DNA from: DATHSY01 sp046729855
Lineage (GTDB): Bacteria; Actinomycetota; UBA4738; HRBIN12
NCBI GenBank assembly: GCA_046729855.1
Contig: JBKPHM010000004.1
Span: 1-7,360 of the forward strand
DNA length: 7,360 bases
Direction: 5' to 3'
Below the pieces are notes generated by a model. The model was not told where the DNA came from, did no database searches, and saw nothing but the letters and a program-made list of their open reading frames with translations. Numbering within the stretch: the stretch's first letter is position 1; every line of letters starts with the position of its first letter. The translations under genes were made by a program, and so were the position numbers. Positions 1-5,915 of this stretch are shown one piece after another.

Positions 1-561
1 GCGAACCTCGCGATCGACTTCCGGCACGTAGCCTTCGAGGACTTCGCCGCCGCCAGCGACGCTGACGTATTCGACGTGGGGCTGCTGTCCTGGTCGCTTT
101 GCTGAATGGAGCACGAGGGCATGGTCCATGCCCTTGAGCAGATCCACCGGCTGCTGAAGCGAGCTGGCACGCTGATCGAGATCCATCCAGCCATCGAGGT
201 CCCGTTCGTCGAGGTCTGGTCGAACGGGGAGCTGTCATTCCGTGAGGACGATCCGGGGTTCGACTATGAGGATGACCTCCGGTCTGCGGAGGAAGCGGTT
301 GCGACGATCCTCAGACGGGGCGTCTTCGTCCTTAACGGTCGCCGCCGGTTCGAGCTGCGGACGCACGCCTCGTCGGTGAGGGAGTTCCGGGATCACTGGG
401 CCGTCGTGGGAGCCTACGACCCCGAGGATAAGGAAGAGGCGCTGGTCCGGCGGCAAGACGAGATGTTCGGCCGGGCGCATGAGGTCCTCGAGCGCTCGCC
501 GGGTGCCGAACTCGTGTACGTGGAGCCGGCGACGATGTCGCGGTTGATGCCCGCCGGGTAG
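1..561 (+). CDS. Class I SAM-dependent methyltransferase, 5'-partial, with in-frame TGA (candidate selenocysteine codon)
   Basis: This reads in one frame from base 1 to the TAG at 559-561, broken only by TGA at 103-105. Before the TGA are 34 codons ending DVFDVGLLSWSLC. After it are 151 residues beginning MEHEGMVHALEQIHRLLK, then GTLIEIHP. Together these give the second half of a Rossmann-fold methyltransferase: the strand-4 acidic motif, the 'R-L-L-K-x-x-G-T-L' helix and strand, and a C-terminal substrate-side domain. SAM motif I (the Gly-rich loop) should lie upstream of the window. The substrate cannot be told. The 151 codons after the TGA are free of other lesions, so the gene does not look like an old pseudogene. 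The residue before the TGA is Cys, so recoding would give Cys-Sec. A SECIS-like hairpin lies at 111-139. The alternatives are a nonsense mutation (one base from TGC Cys or TGG Trp), a base-call error, or re-initiation at ATG 106, which has no Shine-Dalgarno sequence and would make a protein lacking half its fold. Methyltransferase identity is firm; recoding is inference. Confidence 0.8.
111..139 (+). promoter_or_regulatory. SECIS-like hairpin just downstream of the in-frame TGA
   Basis: Bases 116-124 and 126-134 form a perfect 9-base inverted repeat around T125. The realistic fold is a 7-bp stem with a GGTCC loop at 123-127. The stem extends outward through G115-T135, C114-G136, an A113/A137 mismatch, C112-G138 and G111-C139. 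The core 17-nt hairpin (117-133) begins exactly 11 nt after the TGA. Known from E. coli fdhF: the SelB-binding upper hairpin is 17 nt, starts 11 nt after UGA and carries GGUC in its apex, plus a bulged U. The bulged U is not visible here. A perfect stem at this one position is unlikely by chance, but the function is inferred. Confidence 0.5.
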
Positions 562-761
562 CCGGACCTCGAGGACCATCCGCCGACGAAGTGATCCCGG
601 CTTTCCCTGGATGTCTAACCTGCGGCCATCCGATCGGGACACTGGAGAGCCGGGTGAGCTGAAACGCTCAGCTTGGCCGAGGTCGGGTGGCTCACGACAC
701 TTGGGCGTAACACTCGTCGGTGCGACGCGTGCCGAATGAGCCATACGGTAGGTTGCGGTCG

Positions 762-1151
762 ATGAGCATCGTGGGGCGGCTCAGCGGGATCGCCTTGGAG
801 TGCCGCGATCCGGCACGGCTCGCGGACTTCTACAGCCGGCTGACCGGGTGGCCGGTCGTGTATTCGGATCCCGACTGGTACTCCGTGGGGGAGAGCGAAC
901 GGGCGGAGTTCCATCTGTCCTTCCAGCGGTCTCCCGCCCACCAGCCGCCGACGTGGCCGGACCCCGCGTCGTCCATGCAGCTTCACCTGCATTTTCGAGT
1001 GGATGACGTCGATGAGGCCGAACGAACCGTGCTGGCTCTCGGCGGGACGAAATTCGATCACCAGCCTCAGCCCGAGCGATCAAGGGTGTTCGCGGATCCG
1101 GCGGGGCATCCGTTCTGTCTCGTGCCGATACGACAGCCCGCCACCGGCTGA
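762..1151 (+). CDS. VOC-family (glyoxalase/bleomycin-resistance-like) protein
   Basis: A 129-residue soluble protein with the paired beta-alpha-beta-beta-beta modules of the vicinal oxygen chelate superfamily. The first module is GIALECRDPARLADFYSRLTGW (about 9-30). The second starts at LHLHFRVDDVDEAERTVLALGGT (about 74-96) and ends FADPAGHPFCLV (about 110-121). The pattern resembles the single-domain glyoxalase-like group. Candidate metal-site positions are E13 and H75/H77. The usual glutamate of the last strand appears to be replaced by Cys119, so a classical two-His/two-Glu metal site is doubtful and the substrate is unknown. The ATG at 762 is chosen because the fold begins right after it. 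An in-frame GTG at 720 would add 14 residues with no family resemblance. No strong Shine-Dalgarno is seen. It stands alone, with a 200-bp gap to the methyltransferase upstream and a GC-rich hairpin after its stop. Confidence 0.85.
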   Translation: MSIVGRLSGIALECRDPARLADFYSRLTGWPVVYSDPDWYSVGESERAEFHLSFQRSPAHQPPTWPDPASSMQLHLHFRVDDVDEAERTVLALGGTKFDHQPQPERSRVFADPAGHPFCLVPIRQPATG

Positions 1152-1172
1152 CGCGCCACCTGGTCCGGCGCG
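1152..1172 (+). terminator. GC-rich hairpin directly after the VOC gene stop
   Basis: CGCGCC at 1152-1157 pairs with GGCGCG at 1167-1172 around a 9-nt loop, starting at the base after the TGA stop (1149-1151). There is no T-run after it, so it would be a terminator of the U-less kind proposed for high-GC bacteria, or simply an mRNA 3' end stabiliser. Confidence 0.3.
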
Positions 1173-1510
1173 CCACGACAGCCGTCGTCGTCCCTCTCGT
1201 ACCCTTCGTCCATCGAAATGCGCCGAGGCCCTGAGCTCGGGCGTGAACCTGATCAGCCGGATCCGCTCGGCGAACTGGCGCCAGGAACAGGCCTCCTCGA
1301 ACCCGGAGTTCCCGCCGCCGTCCCGAGCAACTCGTCGGCGCCTATGTGCTGACTGTAGTGCCTGCGGGTCCGCCCGTAGTGACGGCCTAGGCGTCATCGC
1401 CGCTCGAGCCGGCGCCGGCAGGCTCTCGACGATATCGCTCGGTTTGCGCGAGGCGGGCCAAACGCCTACGGTCCGGAGCGCCGAGGTCATCTCAAGAGGA
1501 GGGGTAGGGC
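1173..1510. other. Gene-free leader between VOC gene and membrane-protein gene
   Basis: No reading frame here resembles a protein I recognise. Open frames on both strands run through it, but they overlap real genes out of frame and have no start signal. Visible structures are the inverted repeat GAGCC/GGCTC (1406-1410 with 1421-1425) enclosing the self-complementary GCCGGCGCCGGC, and two mutually exclusive small hairpins. Of these, 1442-1446 pairs with 1459-1463, and 1451-1455 pairs with 1463-1467. They lie 30 to 50 bases before the ribosome binding site of the next gene. The promoter of that gene should be in this stretch, but no clear -35/-10 pair stands out. Confidence 0.4.
1497..1502 (+). 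promoter_or_regulatory. Shine-Dalgarno for the 12-helix membrane protein
   Basis: AGGAGG lies 8 bases before the ATG at 1511, within a purine-rich AAGAGGAGGGG run. It is one of the strongest ribosome binding sites in the window and fixes the start of the gene. Confidence 0.8.
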
Positions 1511-2773
1511 ATGGCCTCGCTGTTTGCTGAAAGGCGGAGCGCGCTCTGGGCGGAGTCGCGGCTGCTCTTCGGTGCGGCATTGCTGATCTTCATCATCACC
1601 GTGGTGATCGGGATCCTGAACGGGACCGACCTGTTGGATCCCGGTCACGACACGCTCATCACCCACGTGCACGCGGGCACGCTCGGGTGGATCACGCTTT
1701 CGGTCGCAGGGGCGGTCCTCCTGATCTTTACCGAGGGGAGACAGCTATCGGCGGCCGAGGTGCGATCGGCCCGGCAACGGGCGCGCGCCATCCTGGTGAC
1801 GATCCCGACCTACGTGGCCGCCTTCTGGATCGGCATGAAGCTGTGGGACGGTATTCTGCGCCCCATCGCGGGGACGCTGGTCTTTCTCGCCGTCGTCTGG
1901 ATGCTGGTGTGGCTCGTCGAGCAGAACCGCCGGGCTACCATGACCGTCCCCAAGCTCGCCGCGCTGCTGGCCTGGATCTCCCTTTTGATCGGCGCCGTCT
2001 TCGGCGTGGTGCTGGGCATCTTCACCGCACGAGGGGAGGTGCCGGGCCTTCCTCGGGACACGGCCGCCAGCCTGGCGGAGGCGCATCCGCCGACGATGGT
2101 GATCGGCTACCTCATCCTCGCCGGCTTGGGGATCGCCGAGTGGCTCCTTCGTTCGGAGCACCGGCCTCTCGCGAAGAGCGTCGGCGGCATCATCCAGGTC
2201 TCGCTCGTCTTCCTGGCCGGCATCTCGCTCCTGATCGGCCTGGTCTTGGAGATCGAGCCGCTGATCATCCTGAACGCGCCGCTCGAGGTCGCCGGGCTGG
2301 CCATCTTCGTCGTCCGTCTGTGGCCGGAGCTTCGGCCCGGCAGCTGGCGGATCGACCACGGGTTGTTCATCCGGTTCGGCGTGTTGGGGCTGATCGCGGG
2401 GGTCGGAGCCCTCGTGTACATCATCCAGGGCATCGCCTCGGGCCGCTACGAGACCCCCGATGACATCCCGATCCGCATCATCATCGCCCTCGACCACCTC
2501 AACTTCATCGGCGTGATGACGAACCTTACGTTCGGTCTCATCGCGGCGGCGGTGGCGAAGGTCAACCGAGCGTGGATCCAGCTGGTCCTCTGGGGGATGA
2601 ACGTCGGGCTCGTCGGGTTCGTGATTGGGCTATCGGCCGATTCGGCGGCGCTCAAGCGGGCATCCACGCCGGTCATGGGCCTGGCGATCCTATTTGGCAT
2701 CTGGCTGCTATTCTCCGCGCTGCGAACGGAGCAGCCGGAAGCGGTGACGGTCGCCAAGGCCGAAACGGCCTGA
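1511..2773 (+). CDS. 12-helix membrane protein resembling heme-copper oxidase subunit I
   Basis: A 420-residue integral membrane protein with about 12 hydrophobic segments (roughly 19-38, 52-74, 91-112, 114-137, 146-171, 192-213, 224-249, 250-271, 285-307, 323-350, 356-378, 386-407). There is no signal peptide, and the C-terminal tail is short and charged. Histidines sit at helix starts or inside helices: H52 and H54 in THVHAGTLGW, H192 in EAHPPTMVIGY, and H329 in ALDHLNFIGVMTNL. Twelve helices and an 'H-x-H...LGW' second helix recall heme-copper oxidase/NO reductase subunit I and NnrS-like proteins. The complete oxidase set, in particular the His-His copper-site pair of helix VII, is not evident, so terminal oxidase activity cannot be claimed. 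A heme-binding or small-molecule-related membrane role is only an inference. The start has an ideal ribosome binding site. The acyltransferase gene begins 20 bp after its stop, which suggests cotranscription. Confidence 0.65.
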   Translation: MASLFAERRSALWAESRLLFGAALLIFIITVVIGILNGTDLLDPGHDTLITHVHAGTLGWITLSVAGAVLLIFTEGRQLSAAEVRSARQRARAILVTIPTYVAAFWIGMKLWDGILRPIAGTLVFLAVVWMLVWLVEQNRRATMTVPKLAALLAWISLLIGAVFGVVLGIFTARGEVPGLPRDTAASLAEAHPPTMVIGYLILAGLGIAEWLLRSEHRPLAKSVGGIIQVSLVFLAGISLLIGLVLEIEPLIILNAPLEVAGLAIFVVRLWPELRPGSWRIDHGLFIRFGVLGLIAGVGALVYIIQGIASGRYETPDDIPIRIIIALDHLNFIGVMTNLTFGLIAAAVAKVNRAWIQLVLWGMNVGLVGFVIGLSADSAALKRASTPVMGLAILFGIWLLFSALRTEQPEAVTVAKAETA

Positions 2774-2793
2774 CGATACGGGGGCGAACCGCC

Positions 2794-4014
2794 GTGAATA
2801 CGCGCGCGACCGGCTCCCATCCTGGCCGTGTGAGCACGCAGACGCGCACGTCATCCGGCGGGGCAGGCGAGACGACCGAGGTGCGTCCGGTCGGGGACAA
2901 GCGCCTGGCCTACCTCGACAACCTGAGGGTGGTGATGGTTGCCGGTGTGATCGCTGGGCACGCGATCGCCGGGTACGCGGGCATGAACTGGACCTACGCC
3001 GACGTCGCCGAGGGTGAGATGGGGACGGCGTCCCAGGCAGTGTTCGGGTTACTGATCCTACCGTTCGCGCTGTTCGTGATGGCCCTGTTCTTCCTCGTAG
3101 CGGGTCTGCTCACGCCGGCCTCGCTGGACCGCAAGGGTCCTTGGCGCTTTGCCCGCGACCGGCTCATCCGGCTCGGGATCCCCCTCGCAGCCTTCATGTT
3201 CGTGCTTTGGCCCCTGATGACGTACGGCCTGTATGCAGCGGCGGGCTTGGATTGGACGTTGTGGGACGTGTATGCGGACGACCCTATCTTGGACAACGGG
3301 CCACTGTGGTTCGTGGAGGTCCTGCTGATCTTCTCGCTCGGGTATGCCGCTTGGGTCGCATGGCGATCGCGCCGCCGCGCGCCCGGCGTGGTCACGCCAG
3401 GACGGCTACGGGCCCGCCACCTCGCCGCGCTAGGGGCAGGGATCGCCATCGCCACCTTCGTCGTCCGGGTGTGGTTTCCCCTCGACTCGCTCCAGATCAC
3501 GAACGCGCACGTCTGGCAGTGGCCAGAATGCATCGGCCTGTTCGGCCTGGGAATCGCGAGCGCGAGGCGCGGGTGGCTCCGGCCCGTCCCCGAACGGATC
3601 CGCCGCGGGTGCGGCTGGGCGGCCCTGGTCGCGACCGTCGCGCTGATCGCGGCCTTCGCCTCGACTCAGGACCCCGATCGGTCCGTTGACGCGTTCGGGG
3701 GCGGCTGGCGCTGGGAGGCCGTAGTGCTCGCCGCGATCGGAGGTGCGCTGTCGGTCGCCGCGTCCATCTGGGTGCTCGCGTTCGCCCAGCGACATTGGGA
3801 TCGCGCCGGCCGGCCCGCCCGAGCGATGGGACGCGCCGCCTACGCAGCCTTTATGTTCCAGGGGCTCCCGCTGATCGTGGCGGCCCTCTGCCTTCGTGCG
3901 GTCGACGTGCCGCTCGAGATCAAGGCCCTGCTCGTCGCGGCCGGTGCTATCGCGGGCTCGTTTGCCCTCGGCCTGACCTTGGTCACGCGCACGCGTCTGG
4001 GCCGGATCATGTGA
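2794..4014 (+). CDS. Acyltransferase-3 family membrane protein
   Basis: A 406-residue multi-pass protein of the acyltransferase-3 (OafA/OpgC-like) family. These proteins move acyl groups across or at the membrane onto sugars, glycans or lipids. The family start is clear: RLAYLDNLRVVMVAGVIAGHAI (about 37-58) with the conserved helix-1 His at position 56. It is followed by FFLVAGLLTP (about 99-108), the basic loop RFARDRLIRLGIP (about 118-130), and LWFVEVLLIF (about 171-180). About ten hydrophobic segments follow the usual topology, and the protein ends in a short basic tail. The acceptor is not predictable. The start is uncertain. GTG 2794 has a G-run about 9 bases upstream and is preferred. 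GTG 2830 would remove 12 residues of a disordered N-terminus and has no ribosome binding site. It lies 20 bp after the membrane protein, so the two are probably one operon. The gene ends 48 bp from a convergent gene. Confidence 0.85.
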   Translation: MNTRATGSHPGRVSTQTRTSSGGAGETTEVRPVGDKRLAYLDNLRVVMVAGVIAGHAIAGYAGMNWTYADVAEGEMGTASQAVFGLLILPFALFVMALFFLVAGLLTPASLDRKGPWRFARDRLIRLGIPLAAFMFVLWPLMTYGLYAAAGLDWTLWDVYADDPILDNGPLWFVEVLLIFSLGYAAWVAWRSRRRAPGVVTPGRLRARHLAALGAGIAIATFVVRVWFPLDSLQITNAHVWQWPECIGLFGLGIASARRGWLRPVPERIRRGCGWAALVATVALIAAFASTQDPDRSVDAFGGGWRWEAVVLAAIGGALSVAASIWVLAFAQRHWDRAGRPARAMGRAAYAAFMFQGLPLIVAALCLRAVDVPLEIKALLVAAGAIAGSFALGLTLVTRTRLGRIM

Positions 4015-4062
4015 GGCGCGTGTTCCGTCTCAACGGTCGTCAGGCGAAGGGTGCGGGAGACG

Positions 4063-4914
4063 TCAGGCGGGCTGTGGCTGGAGCGTGGTCCCGTTGCGCG
4101 CAGGGCTCGCCTCCTCGTCGTCGATCAAGCCATGGCCGCTCTCGATCAGCTCCTTCAACCGTTCGGTGAACCGGGCCGCCGGCGCGCCGTCCACCATGTT
4201 GTGATCGACGCTGACCGTCAGGCTCAGGTAGTCCACCGTGGCGCTCTGCCCGTCGACGGTCTCCCGCCTCCGGCCGATGCCGCCGACCGTGATCCAGCAG
4301 ATGGACGGGGATGAAGGAGGGATGCCCCACCCGGCGCCCTTGCCGACCATGCCGACGGCGGAGAGGGTCACCGTCCCCCAGCGCTTCTTCCACTCCTGCG
4401 GGAACCACTTGCCGATCCGGGTGGCGAGCGAGAAGTACGGGCGGAAGAGCGAGGCCGGCAGGAGCTGCGACGCCTTCGCGCCTCCCACATCGATCTTGGT
4501 CACGTCCTGGACCTGCGCGGCCCTGATGTCGTCATGGATCTCGCGGAACGTCTTGCGATTGGCGGCTCGGACGATGCACGGAAGGACGTATGACTGGCCC
4601 GCGATCTCCCGCTCGATCCACGTCAACACGTCCACGTCGCCGAACAGGATGAGCTGGTGCCTGCCTTTCCGAAGGGCGTGCACGTATCTGTGCTCGTCGA
4701 CGGCTCGTCCCAGACAGGCGATGACGAACGCGGTGAACGAGGGGGACTCCCTGGTCCTTGCCTTCACGTCCCGGAGGTACGCCCGAGCCTTCGTGACATC
4801 GACTTCCAGCAAACCGTGCATCATCGGCTTGTGGTGGGTGGAACGGATCGCCTCCTCCATGAAGCGCCTGGCCTTCGGGTACGGGATCACTTGGTCTTCG
4901 CTCTGCTCCTTCAT
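4063..4914 (-). CDS. Stand-alone 2-oxo acid dehydrogenase E2 catalytic-domain protein
   Basis: A 283-residue protein with the chloramphenicol-acetyltransferase-like catalytic fold of E2 acyltransferases. Landmarks are HHKPMMHGLLEVDVTKA (about 27-43), SFTAFVIACLGRAVDEH (about 59-75), GTVTLSAVGMVGKG (about 180-193), and the active-site segment SVDHNMVDGAPAARF (about 235-249). In that segment H238 and D242-G243 fit the H-x-x-x-D-G motif. The lipoyl and peripheral-subunit-binding domains of true E2 proteins are absent, and no E1 or E3 gene is nearby. The protein therefore probably acts outside a canonical dehydrogenase complex, on an acyl-CoA or other thioester not identified here. The ATG at 4914 is chosen over the in-frame ATG at 4935 because a perfect AAGGAGGA lies just before it. 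It follows the nitroreductase gene by 48 bp on the same strand and is probably cotranscribed with it. Confidence 0.85.
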   Translation of the reverse strand: MKEQSEDQVIPYPKARRFMEEAIRSTHHKPMMHGLLEVDVTKARAYLRDVKARTRESPSFTAFVIACLGRAVDEHRYVHALRKGRHQLILFGDVDVLTWIEREIAGQSYVLPCIVRAANRKTFREIHDDIRAAQVQDVTKIDVGGAKASQLLPASLFRPYFSLATRIGKWFPQEWKKRWGTVTLSAVGMVGKGAGWGIPPSSPSICWITVGGIGRRRETVDGQSATVDYLSLTVSVDHNMVDGAPAARFTERLKELIESGHGLIDDEEASPARNGTTLQPQPA

Positions 4915-4918
4915 CGTC

Positions 4919-4926
4919 TCCTCCTT
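4919..4926 (-). promoter_or_regulatory. Shine-Dalgarno fixing the E2-like gene start
   Basis: On the minus strand AAGGAGGA (4926 down to 4919) is followed by GACG and the ATG at 4914. It lies inside the longer reading frame that begins at 4935, so it selects the internal start. Confidence 0.8.
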
Positions 4927-4962
4927 GCTCGCCATACACGTCTGCCGCAGGTCCCAAGAGCC

Positions 4963-5463
4963 CTACGCGGCGGACGTCCTCGCGACCTCGACGCGCCGAA
5001 CGCGCAGGCACCGCTCGACGCGAACGGGCGATTGGATTCGTCGGATCCTGCGCGGGAAGTACGCCCTCGCGCTCTCCAGTGGAACGATCTCGGGCTTGTC
5101 GACAGCGTAGGTGTTGCCTTCGCGCACGATCGTGGCCGCGCCGCTCGCCAACACGTTCTTCAGCCAATCGGTGTGCGGCCCGTACACGATGGCGATGACG
5201 AACCCGTCCTCCGTCGGCACCGCCCAGACCGGGGTTTCGTAGCTCCTACCCGTCGTCCGACCCTGGTGCCTGATCACGGATGCGTACGTACCTGACGTGC
5301 CCGCCGATCGCATCTGGAGTGGATTGCCCACCGCCCGGTGGAAGCGACGGGCTGCATTTCGCACGGTTGAGTTCCTGGACCGGATTCCGAGTACGTAGAC
5401 GATCGCGATCGCCAAGAGCGCCAGGAACAGCGCCGCCGGGACGATCAGGATTGCTCCCGCCAC
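4963..5463 (-). CDS. Nitroreductase-family deazaflavin (F420)-type oxidoreductase, membrane-anchored
   Basis: A 166-residue protein of the Ddn-like family of deazaflavin-dependent reductases with a split-barrel fold. One N-terminal hydrophobic helix (about 3-27) is followed by a basic stretch, consistent with a membrane anchor facing the cytoplasm. The family pattern is visible in RAVGNPLQMRSAGTSGTYASV (43-63, one residue of overlap allowed), then the cofactor-side RHQGRTTGRSYETPVWAV (65-82). It continues with DGFVIAIVYGPHTDWLKNVLASG (86-108) and CLRVRRV near the end. The G-R-x-x-G-R and Y-G...D-W-L-K-N motifs are the usual deazaflavin-binding signature. The physiological substrate is unknown; quinone or redox-defence roles are described for relatives. 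The GTG at 5463 is preferred because GGGGGGAG lies just upstream and the anchor helix starts there. The longer frame to 5607 adds 48 residues without family character. It is the first gene of a probable operon with the E2-like gene. Confidence 0.85.
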   Translation of the reverse strand: MAGAILIVPAALFLALLAIAIVYVLGIRSRNSTVRNAARRFHRAVGNPLQMRSAGTSGTYASVIRHQGRTTGRSYETPVWAVPTEDGFVIAIVYGPHTDWLKNVLASGAATIVREGNTYAVDKPEIVPLESARAYFPRRIRRIQSPVRVERCLRVRRVEVARTSAA

Positions 5464-5810
5464 ATCACTCCCCCCGCTCCGACGTAGGCAGCTTCCAATA
5501 GGGGCCGGGACCCGCTCAGGGCCGAACGGCCGGAACCCGGCGGGACCCACGACCCGATGGGGAGCCCGAGCTCCGTTCTGGTCCGTCCGCAGCTCACGCC
5601 GCAACACCTTTCCGTGATTTCGGCGAAGCGTTCGGCGACCGCGTCAGGCGCAACGCATCACCGTGTTGGATGGCCCTGGGACGGTTGGGCTCTCAAGGGC
5701 GGGTCCTCGGGCCTCCCTTGGCTGAGCAGTCATGAAGCAGGATGCGCACATGACCACCACGACACCTAGCACGCTTTCCAAACTGGAGGATCGCCTCGCC
5801 GACCAGTAGC
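5464..5810. other. Intergenic stretch between nitroreductase and the IS
   Basis: No convincing gene is seen. The part next to the nitroreductase start holds nested inverted repeats: GCCGGG 5504-5509 with CCCGGC 5536-5541, and inside them GGCCG 5520-5524 with CGGCC 5527-5531. A separate hairpin is at 5561-5574. These would lie in the minus-strand leader of the nitroreductase transcript. Near the IS, a 19-codon frame (ATG 5750 to TAG 5807-5809, starting MTTTTPSTLSKLEDRLADQ) ends almost at the IS border. It may be the 5' end of a gene truncated by the insertion, but this is weakly supported. Open frames on the plus strand in the middle match nothing I know. Confidence 0.35.
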
Positions 5811-5828
5811 GTCCGCGGACGTGGTGTA
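5811..5828 (+). repeat. IS256-family left terminal inverted repeat
   Basis: It matches 15 of 18 bases of the reverse complement of 7180-7197. Its outer ten bases, GTCCGCGGAC, are also a perfect palindrome. It lies 105 bases before the transposase GTG start. Confidence 0.85.
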
Positions 5829-5830
5829 CG

Positions 5831-5851
5831 AACGACCCGCTGAAGGTCGTT
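5831..5851 (+). promoter_or_regulatory. Hairpin in the transposase leader, just inside the left IS end
   Basis: AACGACC (5831-5837) and GGTCGTT (5845-5851) form a perfect 7-bp stem with a 7-nt loop, three bases inside the left inverted repeat and 64 bases before the transposase start. In several IS families a hairpin at this position forms only in read-through transcripts from outside and limits transposase expression. That role here is inferred from position. Confidence 0.4.
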
Positions 5852-5915
5852 GAACGAGAAGACCACCGCGTCATCCTCAACGAGATCTGTGAGGAACTCC
5901 GAGAGGAGGAGCGCG

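Noticed and set aside
106..561. Treating the 151-codon frame from ATG 106 as a complete gene
   Set aside because: Methyltransferase sequence continues upstream in the same frame to base 1, the ATG has no ribosome binding site, and the product would lack the first half of the fold.
657..673. Hairpin AGCTGA/TCAGCT between the methyltransferase and VOC genes
   Set aside because: Six pairs, no T-run and far from both gene ends; could be chance.
1080..1580. A minus-strand frame of 166 codons across the leader of the membrane-protein gene
   Set aside because: It overlaps the VOC gene end and the membrane-protein start, has no ribosome binding site, and its product is low-complexity Arg/Ala/Pro-rich.
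4026..4062. CGTCTC/GAGACG inverted repeat between the convergent genes, considered as a terminator
   Set aside because: A 6-bp stem with a 25-nt loop and no T-run is too weak to call.
4038..4069. Direct repeat CGTCAGGCG at 4038 and 4061, with another copy at 5642
   Set aside because: A 9-base GC-rich word recurring without regular spacing; not treated as a repeat family or att site.
4238..5110. A 290-codon plus-strand frame opposite the E2-like gene
   Set aside because: It is antisense to two well-supported genes and shows no family resemblance; it is a by-product of GC-rich codon use.
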